This document shows positions 7,836 through 15,463 of a DNA stretch of 35,378 nucleotides, one piece after another. How positions within the stretch are numbered: the stretch's first letter is position 1; each line of letters starts with the position of its first letter. The DNA is taken from the NCBI GenBank assembly GCA_001516065.1, contig LOEV01000178.1, positions 1 to 35,378 on the forward strand, in the 5' to 3' direction. The position numbers and the translations under genes are program-made. Origin of the DNA: Alphaproteobacteria bacterium BRH_c36 (GTDB lineage Bacteria; Pseudomonadota; Alphaproteobacteria; Rhizobiales; Hyphomicrobiaceae). The notes under the pieces are model-generated. The model was not told the origin of the DNA. It ran no database searches and was given only the letters and a program-made list of their open reading frames with translations.

Positions 7836-8443
7836 CCACCTCCTCTGCCGGTTCCAGTTCAGCATCGGGCTCGCCGCGACGCAGGTTCGGCTGGGTCGTT
7901 GCGCCACTCGTTGTTTTTGGGTTGCTCGCAATCGCCTTCGCGTTTTCCCTGTCGCAGGGCGATCCCTCGAAGCTGCCTTCGGCACTGATCGGAAAGCCCG
8001 CGCCGCAGACGGCTTTCGATGCCCTCGAAGGCCTGCGCGCCGCCGATCAGCCCGTTGCGGGCTTTGCCAGCACGGACCTTGGCGGCGGCACGGTAAAAGT
8101 TGTGAATTTCTGGGCGTCATGGTGCGTGCCGTGTGTCGACGAGCACCCGCTGCTGATTGCGCTCAAGGAGCGCACGGGGGTGCCGATCTACGGCGTCAAC
8201 TACAAGGATCAGCCAACTGCCGCCCGCCGCTTCATCGGCCGCTATGGCAACCCCTACGAAAAAGTCGGCGTCGATCCGACGGGCCGCGGCGCCATTGAGT
8301 GGGGCGTCTACGGCATGCCCGAGACGTTCGTCATCGATGGCGCAGGCCGCATCGCTTATAAGCACGTCGGCCCGATTTCCGAACAAAGCCTCGTCCGCGA
8401 CGTCATCCCAGCGATCGAAAAGGCGCGGCAGGCAGCCCCCTGA
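7832..8443 (+). CDS. ccmG: Thiol:disulfide interchange protein CcmG/DsbE
   Basis: Membrane-anchored periplasmic thioredoxin-like protein that keeps apocytochrome CXXCH cysteines reduced for heme attachment. It has 203 residues: a basic Ser/Arg-rich N-terminus, one transmembrane anchor (about 21-40), then a TlpA-like domain with NFWASWCVPC (Cys98, Cys101). The cis-proline segment YGMPETFVID is also present. It is the last gene of the ccm unit; a 10-bp hairpin lies 57 nt beyond the stop. Confidence 0.95.
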   Translation: MTTSSAGSSSASGSPRRRFGWVVAPLVVFGLLAIAFAFSLSQGDPSKLPSALIGKPAPQTAFDALEGLRAADQPVAGFASTDLGGGTVKVVNFWASWCVPCVDEHPLLIALKERTGVPIYGVNYKDQPTAARRFIGRYGNPYEKVGVDPTGRGAIEWGVYGMPETFVIDGAGRIAYKHVGPISEQSLVRDVIPAIEKARQAAP

Positions 8444-8500
8444 CCTCATCCGGACAAAAGAAAAAACTTCTGGAATGTTCATAGCTAGCGTTCTCGATCA

Positions 8501-8534
8501 GACGCTTGACTGCGGGAGCAGGTCGTCAAGCGTC
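8501..8534 (+). terminator. Possible ccm operon 3'-end hairpin
   Basis: GACGCTTGAC and GTCAAGCGTC form a perfect 10-bp stem with a 14-nt loop, 57 nt after the ccmG stop. No T run follows, so it may end or stabilise the transcript rather than act as a classic terminator. Confidence 0.4.
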
Positions 8535-8580
8535 CGTGAATCCTGAACACAAGCGTAAAGTTATCTGGAGCATGTTCGGC

Positions 8581-8606
8581 AAAAAACCTGCCCTCGCGAA
8601 GGCGGG
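8581..8606 (-). terminator. Rho-independent terminator of carbonic anhydrase gene
   Basis: On the minus strand, CCCGCCTT, loop CGCG, AGGGCAGG and then six T. The stem has one mismatch and one G-T pair. It lies about 155 nt after the stop. Confidence 0.7.
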
Positions 8607-8673
8607 GGTGGTCGCGGTGTCTTGCCGAAGGCGAGCATCACAGATGCGGTTGAAACATGCGACAAAACAAAGA

Positions 8674-8716
8674 TTTAAAGCGCGACCGCGAGTCCATGAA
8701 AAGTGAACGCGCTCTA
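8674..8716. repeat. Intergenic inverted repeat, TAAAGCGCG / CGCGCTCTA
   Basis: Arms at 8676-8684 and 8708-8716 pair at 8 of 9 positions. A related GAACGCGCTTTA string lies in the gap near 23786-23799. This may be a remnant of a dispersed intergenic element. Confidence 0.35.
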
Positions 8717-8762
8717 GTGGTCCGGCGAAGACGGTTGGGAACCAGTCGTCGGAATCGGAACA

Positions 8763-9401
8763 CTAGATCGCGGTGAACGTCTTCGCGTTGCTTTCCAGGA
8801 TCGAAAGCATTCCAGCGCCGATGTCGAAGTGCGCGCCGTGCAGTTCGAGACGGCCCTTTTCCTCGAGATGCTTGACGCATGGGAACGTCCGCAGATTGGC
8901 GATTGACGTCGCGATGCCGGCGAGCTCGAGCTCCTTTTGCAGAAGGCTCCGGTCGGCCACGCCCGGATGCGCCATCTTCAGCCGGCTCTTGGCCTCATCC
9001 AACATAGACATCCACTTCGAGATAAAGCGCGATTCGGTTTCTTCCTCTGCGTGGCCGTGCAGTGCCGCCGTAATGCCCCCGCAGCTCGAATGACCCATGA
9101 CCACGATGTGCTTGACCTTCAAGTTCAACACCGCGAACTCGAGCGCCGCGCTGACGCCGTGATAATTGCCGCCGGTTTCGAAAGGCGGAACGAGGTTGGC
9201 CACGTTGCGCACGACGAACAATTCCCCCGGCATCGCCGAGAAGATCGTCTCGGGATCGACACGGCTGTCTGAACACGACACGATCATCACATCCGGCTTC
9301 TGGCCCTTTTCGGCAAGTTCCTTGTAGTGCTCGGTATTCTGGGCGAAGTGGCGGAACTTGAAGCGTTGATAGCGATCGATAAGGTGCTCGGGGAAGCTCA
9401 T
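8763..9401 (-). CDS. Beta-class carbonic anhydrase
   Basis: Interconverts CO2 and bicarbonate in the cytoplasm with a zinc ion. It has 212 residues. The zinc ligands are visible: Cys43 and Asp45 in CSDSRVDP, and the His and Cys in GHSSCGGI. The start is ATG 9401 (MSFPEHLIDRYQRF), with GAGGA nine bases upstream. A longer frame from 9455 lacks such support. It has its own terminator at 8581-8606. Bicarbonate supply would suit the carboxylation step of the ethylmalonyl-CoA pathway suggested by genes nearby, but that link is inference. Confidence 0.95.
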   Translation of the reverse strand: MSFPEHLIDRYQRFKFRHFAQNTEHYKELAEKGQKPDVMIVSCSDSRVDPETIFSAMPGELFVVRNVANLVPPFETGGNYHGVSAALEFAVLNLKVKHIVVMGHSSCGGITAALHGHAEEETESRFISKWMSMLDEAKSRLKMAHPGVADRSLLQKELELAGIATSIANLRTFPCVKHLEEKGRLELHGAHFDIGAGMLSILESNAKTFTAI

Positions 9402-9534
9402 TGCGCAGGGTCCTCTTGAGTGCGGGCGGGTATATTGCTGTTTACGGCCAACCAACTTCTACGCAAAGTCCGTTTCTGATGCCATGACATGGCAACCGGT
9501 CCAAATGCCCAGGCGCAAAGTTTTCAGTTCATTC

Positions 9535-9839
9535 AGGAAGATGCCGTGGAAGGGGAACGAATGGATCGAGTGTTCCGGTTCTTACATTTGCTTCCCATTA
9601 CGGCCAAGTTTCGAGCAATTAGCAACTCTATATTTCGGATGCACCTCGAAAACGCGCCTCTGCAACTCAGGCGTCATCCGCGCGTCGACTCGCGAATTTT
9701 CAGCCGCGGCACCGGCTGCATGGCCAGTACCTCGCGGGATGTCGCAAACATCTGGACATGTGCAGATCCCGGATGGCTCAACGGTCGCGAGACGACAAGC
9801 CACCCGCCCGGCGGCCGTTGATTCCGCAAGCGGGATCGC
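9535..9839 (-). pseudogene. Decayed DUF429 (predicted RNase H-like nuclease) gene
   Basis: Three minus-strand frames together rebuild the centre of a DUF429 protein. First comes a degraded IPLAESTAAGRVACRLA segment (down from 9839). Next is MFATSREVLAMQPVPRLKIRE, ending at 9689, in one frame. Then VDARMTPELQRRVFEVHP continues in a second frame (9688 to 9636), and IELLIARNLAVMGSKCKN follows in a third. The family pattern is roughly SSVF-P-R, KIREVD, EVHPE and SKK. A single lost G between KIRE and VDAR would restore the first joint. Stops and shifts elsewhere, and the missing N- and C-terminal ends, show it is dead. It fills most of the 455-nt gap between pdxY and the carbonic anhydrase gene. 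Confidence 0.55.
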
Positions 9840-9856
9840 CTGCAACTGGGCCACCT

Positions 9857-10669
9857 TCACACATCGCCACCGCTGATCGCGTCAAAGAGGATGCCGGCCA
9901 GCTGCAGTTCTTCGCGGCCAAGGCTCGCTTCGACGATCTCGTCGACGACGCGCGTCGCCTTTGCCAGCGCATCGGACTCTTCGTACTCATCGAGGATGAA
10001 GCCCAGATACAGCGCCGCAAACAGGTCGCCCGTGCCGCGGGGAACCCCGGATCGTTCGTGCACGACGATGACGTCGTCTTCGCGCCAGCCCGCCAGCACG
10101 TTCTCAATGAGGCCGTCGCCCGCCGGGATCGACGTCGTGACGACGCTAAGGTCGTCACCGAGCTGTTTCGCGGCACGGTTGGCGTCGGCCGCGCTTGAGA
10201 CTTCGCTGCCGGTAAGCCATGCAAGTTCGAACCGGTTCGGAGTGACGACGTCGGCGAGCGGCACTAGCGTGTCGCGCACAGCTGCAGCCAGCTCCGCGGG
10301 GACATACAGGCCGTCGGGATCGTCGCCGAGAACCGGATCGCAAAGATAGAGAACGTCGGGCAGCGACTCGCCCAGCCGCGCAAGCGTCGCCGTGATAGCG
10401 TCGACATGCTCCGGACTTGGCAGATAGCCTGTAATGACGGCATCGACGTTTTCCAGCCAGCCGTTGGCTTTCAGCCCCTCCAGGATGGCGGTCAGCTTGA
10501 CAGCTGCGACGTCGACTCCGGCGACGTTGCGGTATCCGTAATGGTTCGAAAGAATGACACTTGGCACTGCCAGAACCTCGTGCCCCATCGCCTGCAGCGC
10601 CGGCACGATGGCGCAGAGCCCGACGTGGCCGTGAGCGACATAGGATGAAATTGCGAGAACGCGGGCCAT
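9857..10669 (-). CDS. pdxY: Pyridoxal kinase
   Basis: Phosphorylates pyridoxal (and related B6 vitamers) with ATP in the PLP salvage pathway. It has 270 residues of the ribokinase/PfkB-like fold. The N-terminus MARVLAISSYVAHGHVG is the conserved substrate-binding start. The anion-hole and catalytic motif RGTGDLFAAL is at about 211-220, with Asp215 as probable base. YLCDPVLGD (about 108-116) is the typical metal/phosphate region. Identification as PdxY/PdxK type is firm, though the two cannot be separated here with certainty. It is divergent from the malyl-CoA gene at 10858. Confidence 0.93.
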   Translation of the reverse strand: MARVLAISSYVAHGHVGLCAIVPALQAMGHEVLAVPSVILSNHYGYRNVAGVDVAAVKLTAILEGLKANGWLENVDAVITGYLPSPEHVDAITATLARLGESLPDVLYLCDPVLGDDPDGLYVPAELAAAVRDTLVPLADVVTPNRFELAWLTGSEVSSAADANRAAKQLGDDLSVVTTSIPAGDGLIENVLAGWREDDVIVVHERSGVPRGTGDLFAALYLGFILDEYEESDALAKATRVVDEIVEASLGREELQLAGILFDAISGGDV

Positions 10670-10857
10670 TGCCAGGGACTTTCGGGTGCTGGTTAAACGG
10701 GGTTTAGCCTCGCACTATATTGGCTTCGCGCCAAGACGGGGCAGACGAGCCTTAAGCCGTTTGGCGGTTTGCGTTTCTGCGTCGCTCGATTAATGTCGCG
10801 CCGCAACATTAGCGACCCTCGTACGCCAAGTAGCAAGAATCGAGAAGGAACATCCGT

Positions 10858-11739
10858 ATGCTCGTCCGTCCGCGCCGCAGCGTTCTCTACATGCCCGGCT
10901 CAAACGACCGCGCCCTGGAAAAGGCCAAGTCGATCCCTGCCGACGCGCTGATCCTCGACCTCGAGGATGCAGTCGCTCCGGATGCCAAGGTCGAAGCCCG
11001 CGAGAAAGTCTGCGCCGCCGTCCGCAACGGCGGCTACGGCAAGCGCGAACTGGTCATCCGCGTCAACGCCTTGGAGACGCCGTGGGGGGCCGACGACCTC
11101 AAGGCGGCTTCCCAAGCCGGCCCTGACGCCATCCTGGTTCCGAAAGTTGGCCGACCTGGCGATATCATCTCGGCTGCCAAGGTCGTGACGGCCTACAAGG
11201 CTCCTGACAAGACGATGCTGTGGGCGATGATGGAAACGCCGATGTCAATCCTCAACGTCCGCGAGATCGCGATGGCCGGCATCGAGCGCGAGCACCGCCT
11301 GACGTGCATGGTGATGGGCACCAACGACCTCATCAAGGAATCGCACGCCCGCGCCTATCAGGATCGCTTCGCCGTCGTTCCCTGGCTGTCGATGACGATC
11401 GTCGCGGCCCGCGCATACGGACTCGACGTGCTAGACGGCGTCTACAACGATTTCCGCGACGAAACCGGCCTCCGCCGCGAATCCGAACAGGGCCGCACGC
11501 TCGGCATGGACGGCAAGACGCTCATCCACCCCGGACAGGTCGCGGTCGCCAACGAGATTTTCTCGCCATCCGAGGACGAAGTCGCCTGGTCGCGAAAGAT
11601 CATCGCAGAGTTCGCCAAGCCGGAGAACGCCTCGAAGGGCGTCATTACCCTCGAAGGCAAAATGGTCGAGCGTCTACACGCGGTCATGTCGGAGCGCACC
11701 GTCGCCATCGCTGAGGCGATTGCGGACATGACCACCTGA
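10858..11739 (+). CDS. CitE-like CoA-ester lyase, probable (3S)-malyl-CoA thioesterase
   Basis: Member of the HpcH/HpaI aldolase, citrate lyase beta family, 293 residues. RPRRSVLYMPGSNDRALEKA, then DALILDLEDAVAPDAK (about 29-44), form the conserved CoA- and substrate-binding start. The magnesium ligands should be the Glu in MMETPMSIL and the Asp in MGTNDL. Length and sequence resemble the short malyl-CoA thioesterase (Mcl2) type rather than the roughly 318-residue Mcl1 lyase. The following gene encodes mesaconyl-CoA hydratase, so a role in malyl-CoA chemistry of the ethylmalonyl-CoA or glyoxylate route is likely. A beta-methylmalyl/malyl-CoA lyase role remains possible. AAGGAA lies just ahead of ATG 10858. 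Confidence 0.85.
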   Translation: MLVRPRRSVLYMPGSNDRALEKAKSIPADALILDLEDAVAPDAKVEAREKVCAAVRNGGYGKRELVIRVNALETPWGADDLKAASQAGPDAILVPKVGRPGDIISAAKVVTAYKAPDKTMLWAMMETPMSILNVREIAMAGIEREHRLTCMVMGTNDLIKESHARAYQDRFAVVPWLSMTIVAARAYGLDVLDGVYNDFRDETGLRRESEQGRTLGMDGKTLIHPGQVAVANEIFSPSEDEVAWSRKIIAEFAKPENASKGVITLEGKMVERLHAVMSERTVAIAEAIADMTT

Positions 11740-11823
11740 CGGGGTCGGTGCGGGGATCACGTCGCTTTATTCCGCCGCGCTTCGCAACGGGTCAGCAGGT
11801 AGCGACGGCTTGACGAATGATAC

Positions 11824-11885
11824 TCCAACACGCGCCTGCGCAGTGTTGGACCATCAAAGACACAACACGCGCCTGCGCAGTGTTG
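11824..11885 (+). repeat. Hairpin family A, two tandem copies before mch
   Basis: Copies at 11824-11850 and 11863-11885 share CAACAC, centre GCGCCTGCGCA and GTGTTG, the first with an 8-bp TCCAACAC/GTGTTGGA stem. They sit 37 nt apart in the gap between the malyl-CoA gene and mch, in transcription orientation. Confidence 0.8.
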
Positions 11886-11910
11886 GAGTCACTATTTTTA
11901 GGAAATGCAG

Positions 11911-12969
11911 ATGGCGGTCACGAAGACGAACCCTGGTAACTTTTTTGAAGACTTCGCGATGGGGCAGATCATTCGCCACGCCACACCGCGAACGGTGACC
12001 CGCGGCGACGCCGCGCTCTATATGGGCCTCTACGGACCGCGCTTTGCAGTGCAGTCGTCGAATGCGTTCGCGAGCGCGATCGGATACCCTGAGAACCCTC
12101 TCGACGACATGCTGGTCTTCCACACCGTATTCGGCAAGACCGTGCCCGATGTATCGCTGAACGCGATTGCAAACCTTGGCTATGCCGCCGGTCGTTTTAT
12201 CAAACCGGTCTATCCGGGCGCAACGTTGTCGACGGTTTCCGAGGTCATAGGACTTAAGGAAAATTCGAACGGAAAAACCGGCACTGTTTATGTGCGCTCT
12301 ACCGGTTCCGACGAGTCCGGCGACAAGGTCCTCGAGTACACCCGTTGGGTCATGGTCCGCAAATGCGACCCCGACTCTGCCCCACCGGAAGCCGTGGTGC
12401 CCGAGTTGCCGGACCGCGTCGACCCCGCCCATCTCGGGGCCGCGGTTCCGAAGCTCGACATTTCGAAGTACGATTTCGACCTAGCGGGTAGCCCGCACCG
12501 CTGGGGCGACTATGAGGTCGGCGAAAAGATCGATCATGTCGACGGAATGACCATCGAAGAGGCCGAGCATCAGATCGCGACAAGGCTCTACCAGAACACC
12601 GCGAAAGTGCATTTCAACCAGCACACCGAGGCCCAGGGCCGGTTCGGCCGGCGGCTGATCTACGGCGGCGTCGTTATTTCGCTGGCCCGCGCCCTGTCGT
12701 TCAACGGGCTGGGCAACGCTTTTCACGTCGCGGCAATCAACGGCGGCCGGCATGTTGCTCCGCTGTTTGCAGGCGACACCGTCTATGCTTGGTCGCAGAT
12801 TTTGGAGCGCGCAGAAATTCCCGGCCGCAGCGACATGGGTGCCCTTCGCATTCGCCAAGTCGCCACCAAGAACCACGATTGTTCGCAATTCCCGCTACAC
12901 GCCGCCGACGGCAAGTACCACGAAAGTGTTATACTCGATCTGGACCTTTGGGTAGCGATTCCGCGCTAA
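11911..12969 (+). CDS. mch: Mesaconyl-CoA hydratase (MaoC family)
   Basis: Hydrates mesaconyl-C1-CoA to beta-methylmalyl-CoA in the ethylmalonyl-CoA pathway of acetyl-CoA assimilation. It has 352 residues, close to the 343 of the Rhodobacter enzyme. Two MaoC/hotdog halves can be seen: NFFEDFAMGQIIRHATPRTVT leading the first, and WGDYEVGEKIDHVDGMTIEE leading the second. QHTEAQGRFGRRLIYGG lies in the second half. I prefer ATG 11911 over ATG 11905: AGGA at 11900-11903 is seven bases from the former and only one from the latter. Its partner lies just upstream, and sdhCDAB follows after one further gene. Confidence 0.88.
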   Translation: MAVTKTNPGNFFEDFAMGQIIRHATPRTVTRGDAALYMGLYGPRFAVQSSNAFASAIGYPENPLDDMLVFHTVFGKTVPDVSLNAIANLGYAAGRFIKPVYPGATLSTVSEVIGLKENSNGKTGTVYVRSTGSDESGDKVLEYTRWVMVRKCDPDSAPPEAVVPELPDRVDPAHLGAAVPKLDISKYDFDLAGSPHRWGDYEVGEKIDHVDGMTIEEAEHQIATRLYQNTAKVHFNQHTEAQGRFGRRLIYGGVVISLARALSFNGLGNAFHVAAINGGRHVAPLFAGDTVYAWSQILERAEIPGRSDMGALRIRQVATKNHDCSQFPLHAADGKYHESVILDLDLWVAIPR

Positions 12970-12986
12970 ACGCAGGAAGGTCTCAC

Positions 12987-13009
12987 GTTCCCCGTTTAGC
13001 AACGGGAAC
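12987..13009 (+). terminator. Hairpin after mch, possible transcript end
   Basis: GTTCCCCGTT, loop TAGC, AACGGGAAC: a 9-bp stem with one bulged C, 18 nt after the mch stop. No T run follows, so terminator function is uncertain. Confidence 0.4.
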
Positions 13010-13051
13010 TTATGCGATAGATCGCTAAATGTTGTTCTATCCATCAGTGGT

Positions 13052-13067
13052 CAGAACATAAGTTCTG
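13052..13067. promoter_or_regulatory. Operator-like palindrome before the FAD gene
   Basis: CAGAAC, ATAA, GTTCTG is a perfect 6-4-6 inverted repeat. Within it CATAAGTTC (13057-13065) also repeats, inverted, the GAACTTATG at 13006-13014. Such nested symmetry suggests a protein-binding site, but the factor is unknown. Confidence 0.3.
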
Positions 13068-13252
13068 CCATTATTAACTATATCCTTGGACTATGTCCTG
13101 AGGCGTATCCCTGTTGACCTGGCTCCCACTTCGGCACCTCCTGTGTATCCGTGCCGGATGCGAGCGAGATCGTCTCCGCTCAATTCTTCTCCAGAAGATT
13201 GCGCTGAGTCGGATGGTTGGATGGAACGCAAGAGGCGCGAAAGGTCAGGGAA

Positions 13253-14230
13253 GTGACAAGCCGTACAGCTGTCATAGGTGCGGGAATCGCGGGGCTGTCG
13301 TGCGCCCGCGTGCTGCGCCGCGCCGGCCATTACGTCGAGGTTTTCGAAGCCGACCGCATCATCGGCGGCCGCATGGCGACCATGCGTATCGGCGTCGTGC
13401 CCTACGATCACGGCGCCCAATACATCACCAGCCGTTCGACGCGCTTCAACGACTTTATCCAGGAACTGATCGCCTCCGGCTACGTTGCCCAATGGAAACC
13501 GAAGCTTAAAAGCAGCGAAGGTGACGAGCAGGCTACTGCGGCCAACTGGTTCGTCGGTGTTCCGGGCATGTCGTCCGTCGTCCGCCCGCTCGCCGAAAGC
13601 GTGCGGATCCATACCGCCCGCCCCGTCCACACGTTGTCGCGCGACAAGAAGGGCTGGCACGTCTGGTTCGAGGATCAGTCATCCGTCGGGCCATTTGCTG
13701 CCGTCGCGGTTTGCGTTCCTGCCCCTCGAGCGCAGCTGCTGCTGGGGCCGCTTACTGAGATGGCAGACCATATATCGAAGGTTCGCATGTCGCCGTGCTG
13801 GGCCCTGATGGTCCGCCTCGAGGAGCGGTTGCTGCCCGATCAGGACGTTTATTCCGATATGTCCGAAGTGGTTCGCTGGATTGCCCGCAACAATACCAAA
13901 CCGGGCCGCGGGACGCGCGGCGAAACGGTCGTTGTTCACGCTTCGCCGTCATGGACCCGCGAGACCGAGGACGCCGACCCGGAATCTGTTGCCGAGGAGA
14001 TGTGGGGGGAAGTCAGCCATATTTTCGGATTGCCGCCGGTTCGACCCAGCCAGATGACAGCCCACCTGTGGAAGCATGGCCTTGTGGAGAGCTCACTTGG
14101 CGAAAGCTTTATTTTTTCCACGGAAGCGCAGGTCGGTGTTGCCGGCGACTGGTGCCTCGGCCGGCTTGGCGAGCATGCCTTTGAAAGCGGTTTTGGCCTC
14201 GGCCGCGCCATCACCCAGGCCATCGATTGA
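13253..14230 (+). CDS. FAD-dependent oxidoreductase, amine oxidase/renalase-like
   Basis: Encodes 325 residues from GTG 13253; ATG 13217 is an alternative that adds 12 residues before the fold. AVIGAGIAGLSCARVLRRAG is the dinucleotide-binding GxGxxG strand, which normally sits right at the N-terminus and favours the GTG. AAAGG lies nine bases upstream. GGRMATMRIGVVPYDHGAQYIT matches the second conserved FAD block of renalase-like NAD(P)/FAD proteins. GVAGDWCLGRLGEHAFESG near the C-terminus is the closing FAD motif. The substrate cannot be read from the sequence. It lies between mch and sdhC on the same strand but with 280 nt of gap before it, so co-transcription is uncertain. Confidence 0.85.
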   Translation: MTSRTAVIGAGIAGLSCARVLRRAGHYVEVFEADRIIGGRMATMRIGVVPYDHGAQYITSRSTRFNDFIQELIASGYVAQWKPKLKSSEGDEQATAANWFVGVPGMSSVVRPLAESVRIHTARPVHTLSRDKKGWHVWFEDQSSVGPFAAVAVCVPAPRAQLLLGPLTEMADHISKVRMSPCWALMVRLEERLLPDQDVYSDMSEVVRWIARNNTKPGRGTRGETVVVHASPSWTRETEDADPESVAEEMWGEVSHIFGLPPVRPSQMTAHLWKHGLVESSLGESFIFSTEAQVGVAGDWCLGRLGEHAFESGFGLGRAITQAID

Positions 14231-14392
14231 CGCGCATGGATTCGGCAATCCGGCTGTTTCTGGCCCCAGGTGCGTGCTGAAGCGGTCGCGAGTTCGAATT
14301 CCTATACCGTTAGGTGAATTGCCGCAGCGCAACAGGCGCGCTAAACATCCCTCCGACCATATCCCGCACACCTTTCGATTGTGGAGACGCGA

Positions 14393-14800
14393 ATGTCCGA
14401 TGCGAGATCATCGAGCGGTGCCGTCAACAGGCCCCTCTCGCCGCACATCCAGATCTACCGGCCACTGATCAACATGGTGATGTCGATCCTGCACCGCATC
14501 ACTGGAGCCGCCCTCTACTTCGGATCCCTGCTGCTCGCCTTGTGGCTGACGGCCGCCGCTGTCGGTCCGGATCAATTCGCCTTCGTCAATGGCATTTTCA
14601 GCAGCCTGCCCGGTAAGATCGTGCTGTTCGGTTTTACCTGGGCGCTGCTGCACCACATGATGGGCGGCATCCGCCACTTCATCTGGGACACCTGCCACGG
14701 CCTCGATATCGCAAGTGTCAAGTTCCTGTCGACGATTTCGGGCGTCGTGTCCGTTGCAGCGACGGTTGGAATCTGGGCAGCGGCGTATCTGGCCCAATGA
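14393..14800 (+). CDS. sdhC: Succinate dehydrogenase cytochrome b556 subunit
   Basis: Membrane anchor subunit of complex II that binds heme b and ubiquinone. It has 135 residues and three transmembrane helices. SPHIQIYRP, then SILHRITG (Ser31 and Arg35, the usual quinone-site residues), then LLHHMMGGIRHFIWD, in which His88 aligns with the heme ligand. ATG 14393 follows GGAGA at good spacing; a GTG four codons earlier is less likely. The stop runs straight into a family A hairpin, and the sdhC end sequence has been copied twice into the gap before sdhD. Confidence 0.95.
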   Translation: MSDARSSSGAVNRPLSPHIQIYRPLINMVMSILHRITGAALYFGSLLLALWLTAAAVGPDQFAFVNGIFSSLPGKIVLFGFTWALLHHMMGGIRHFIWDTCHGLDIASVKFLSTISGVVSVAATVGIWAAAYLAQ

Positions 14801-14912
14801 CCAACACTTTAGGAAGTGTTGGCACGGGCAATGACCGACACGACTTTAGCCCGTCAACTCAAGCTTGCGCAGTGTTGAGCAAAGGAAGTGTTGGCATGGG
14901 TAATGACCAACA
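14796..14912 (+). repeat. Family A hairpin cluster and direct repeats in the sdhC-sdhD gap
   Basis: It holds a perfect 9-bp hairpin at 14801-14822 (CCAACACTT, TAGG, AAGTGTTGG) with a shortened centre. A 6-11-6 copy lies at 14855-14877 (CAACTC, AAGCTTGCGCA, GTGTTG), and a decayed copy lies near 14836. A 29-base direct repeat, three mismatches apart, occupies 14812-14840 and 14884-14912. The string AATGACCAACA, or a one-base variant, begins at 14796, 14830 and 14902; the first of these includes the sdhC stop. The gap thus grew by local copying of hairpin plus gene end. Confidence 0.75.
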
Positions 14913-14960
14913 GGCCCCCGAATCAGTTCAATTTTCACCAGGGCCGGAGGCCGATCGCCA

Positions 14961-15341
14961 ATGAACATGCGCACCCCGCTCAAGAACGCGCGTCGCTTAG
15001 GATCCGCCAGGGAAGGCACCGACCACTTCTGGATGCAGCGCGTTACCGCTGTCGCCAACCTTTTCCTGGGGCTTTATGTGGTGTGGCTCATCGCCTCACT
15101 TGCTGGCGCCGATTATGCAGCAGTCAAAGAAGCGCTTGGCAGTCCGGTCAACGCGATCCTTTTGCTGCTCTTAATCGTATCGGCAACAATGCACATGCGG
15201 ATCGGAATGCAGGTGATCGTCGAGGACTACGTCACCGGCGAAGGAGCCAAAGTCTTCTGCCTGCTCGCCAACACTTTCTTTGCAATCGTGATAGCCGCCG
15301 CAAGCGTCTGGGCAATCCTGAAGCTCAGCTTCGCAACGTAG
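14961..15341 (+). CDS. sdhD: Succinate dehydrogenase hydrophobic membrane anchor subunit
   Basis: Second membrane anchor of complex II, 126 residues with three transmembrane helices. The segment SATMHMRIGMQVIVEDYV contains His78 at the position of the conserved histidine and the Asp89-Tyr90 pair near the quinone site. FWMQRVTAVANLFLGLY is the usual first-helix lead. ATG 14961 has GGAGG ten bases upstream; ATG 14967 is a near alternative. It follows sdhC by 160 nt filled with repeats, which is unusually long for this pair. Confidence 0.95.
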   Translation: MNMRTPLKNARRLGSAREGTDHFWMQRVTAVANLFLGLYVVWLIASLAGADYAAVKEALGSPVNAILLLLLIVSATMHMRIGMQVIVEDYVTGEGAKVFCLLANTFFAIVIAAASVWAILKLSFAT

Positions 15342-15398
15342 TAACGACACGGAATCTAGGGCGTGGTTGCTGAAGGGCACATGCCCAGGACAACTCTA

Positions 15399-15433
15399 GT
15401 TCTTCAACGCAGGCTTGCGCGGTGTTGACGAAC
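15399..15433 (+). repeat. Hairpin family A copy before sdhA
   Basis: TCAACGC, centre AGGCTTGCGCG, GTGTTGA at 15404-15428, with an extra outer GTTC/GAAC pair (15399-15402 and 15430-15433). It supports starting sdhA at ATG 15464, since the upstream in-frame GTG at 15422 lies inside the right arm. Confidence 0.75.
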
Positions 15434-15463
15434 GAAGGCGCGCACTTAAAGAGAGGCACGCGA

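Larger units (their letters stand above)
8444..8762. other. Gene-free convergent gap between ccmG and carbonic anhydrase
   Basis: No supported coding frame. It holds a 10-bp hairpin at 8501-8534, the carbonic anhydrase terminator at 8581-8606 enclosed by an 8-bp inverted repeat (TTCGGCAA / TTGCCGAA), and a further inverted repeat at 8674-8716. Confidence 0.5.

Noticed and set aside
9489-9821. Plus-strand 110-codon frame in the carbonic anhydrase-pdxY gap
   Set aside because: The opposite strand carries the DUF429 remnant, and the plus-strand product has no family-like features.
11824-11885. CRISPR-like array reading of the tandem hairpins
   Set aside because: There are only two units, with a 12-nt gap, no unique spacers of suitable size and no cas genes in the window.
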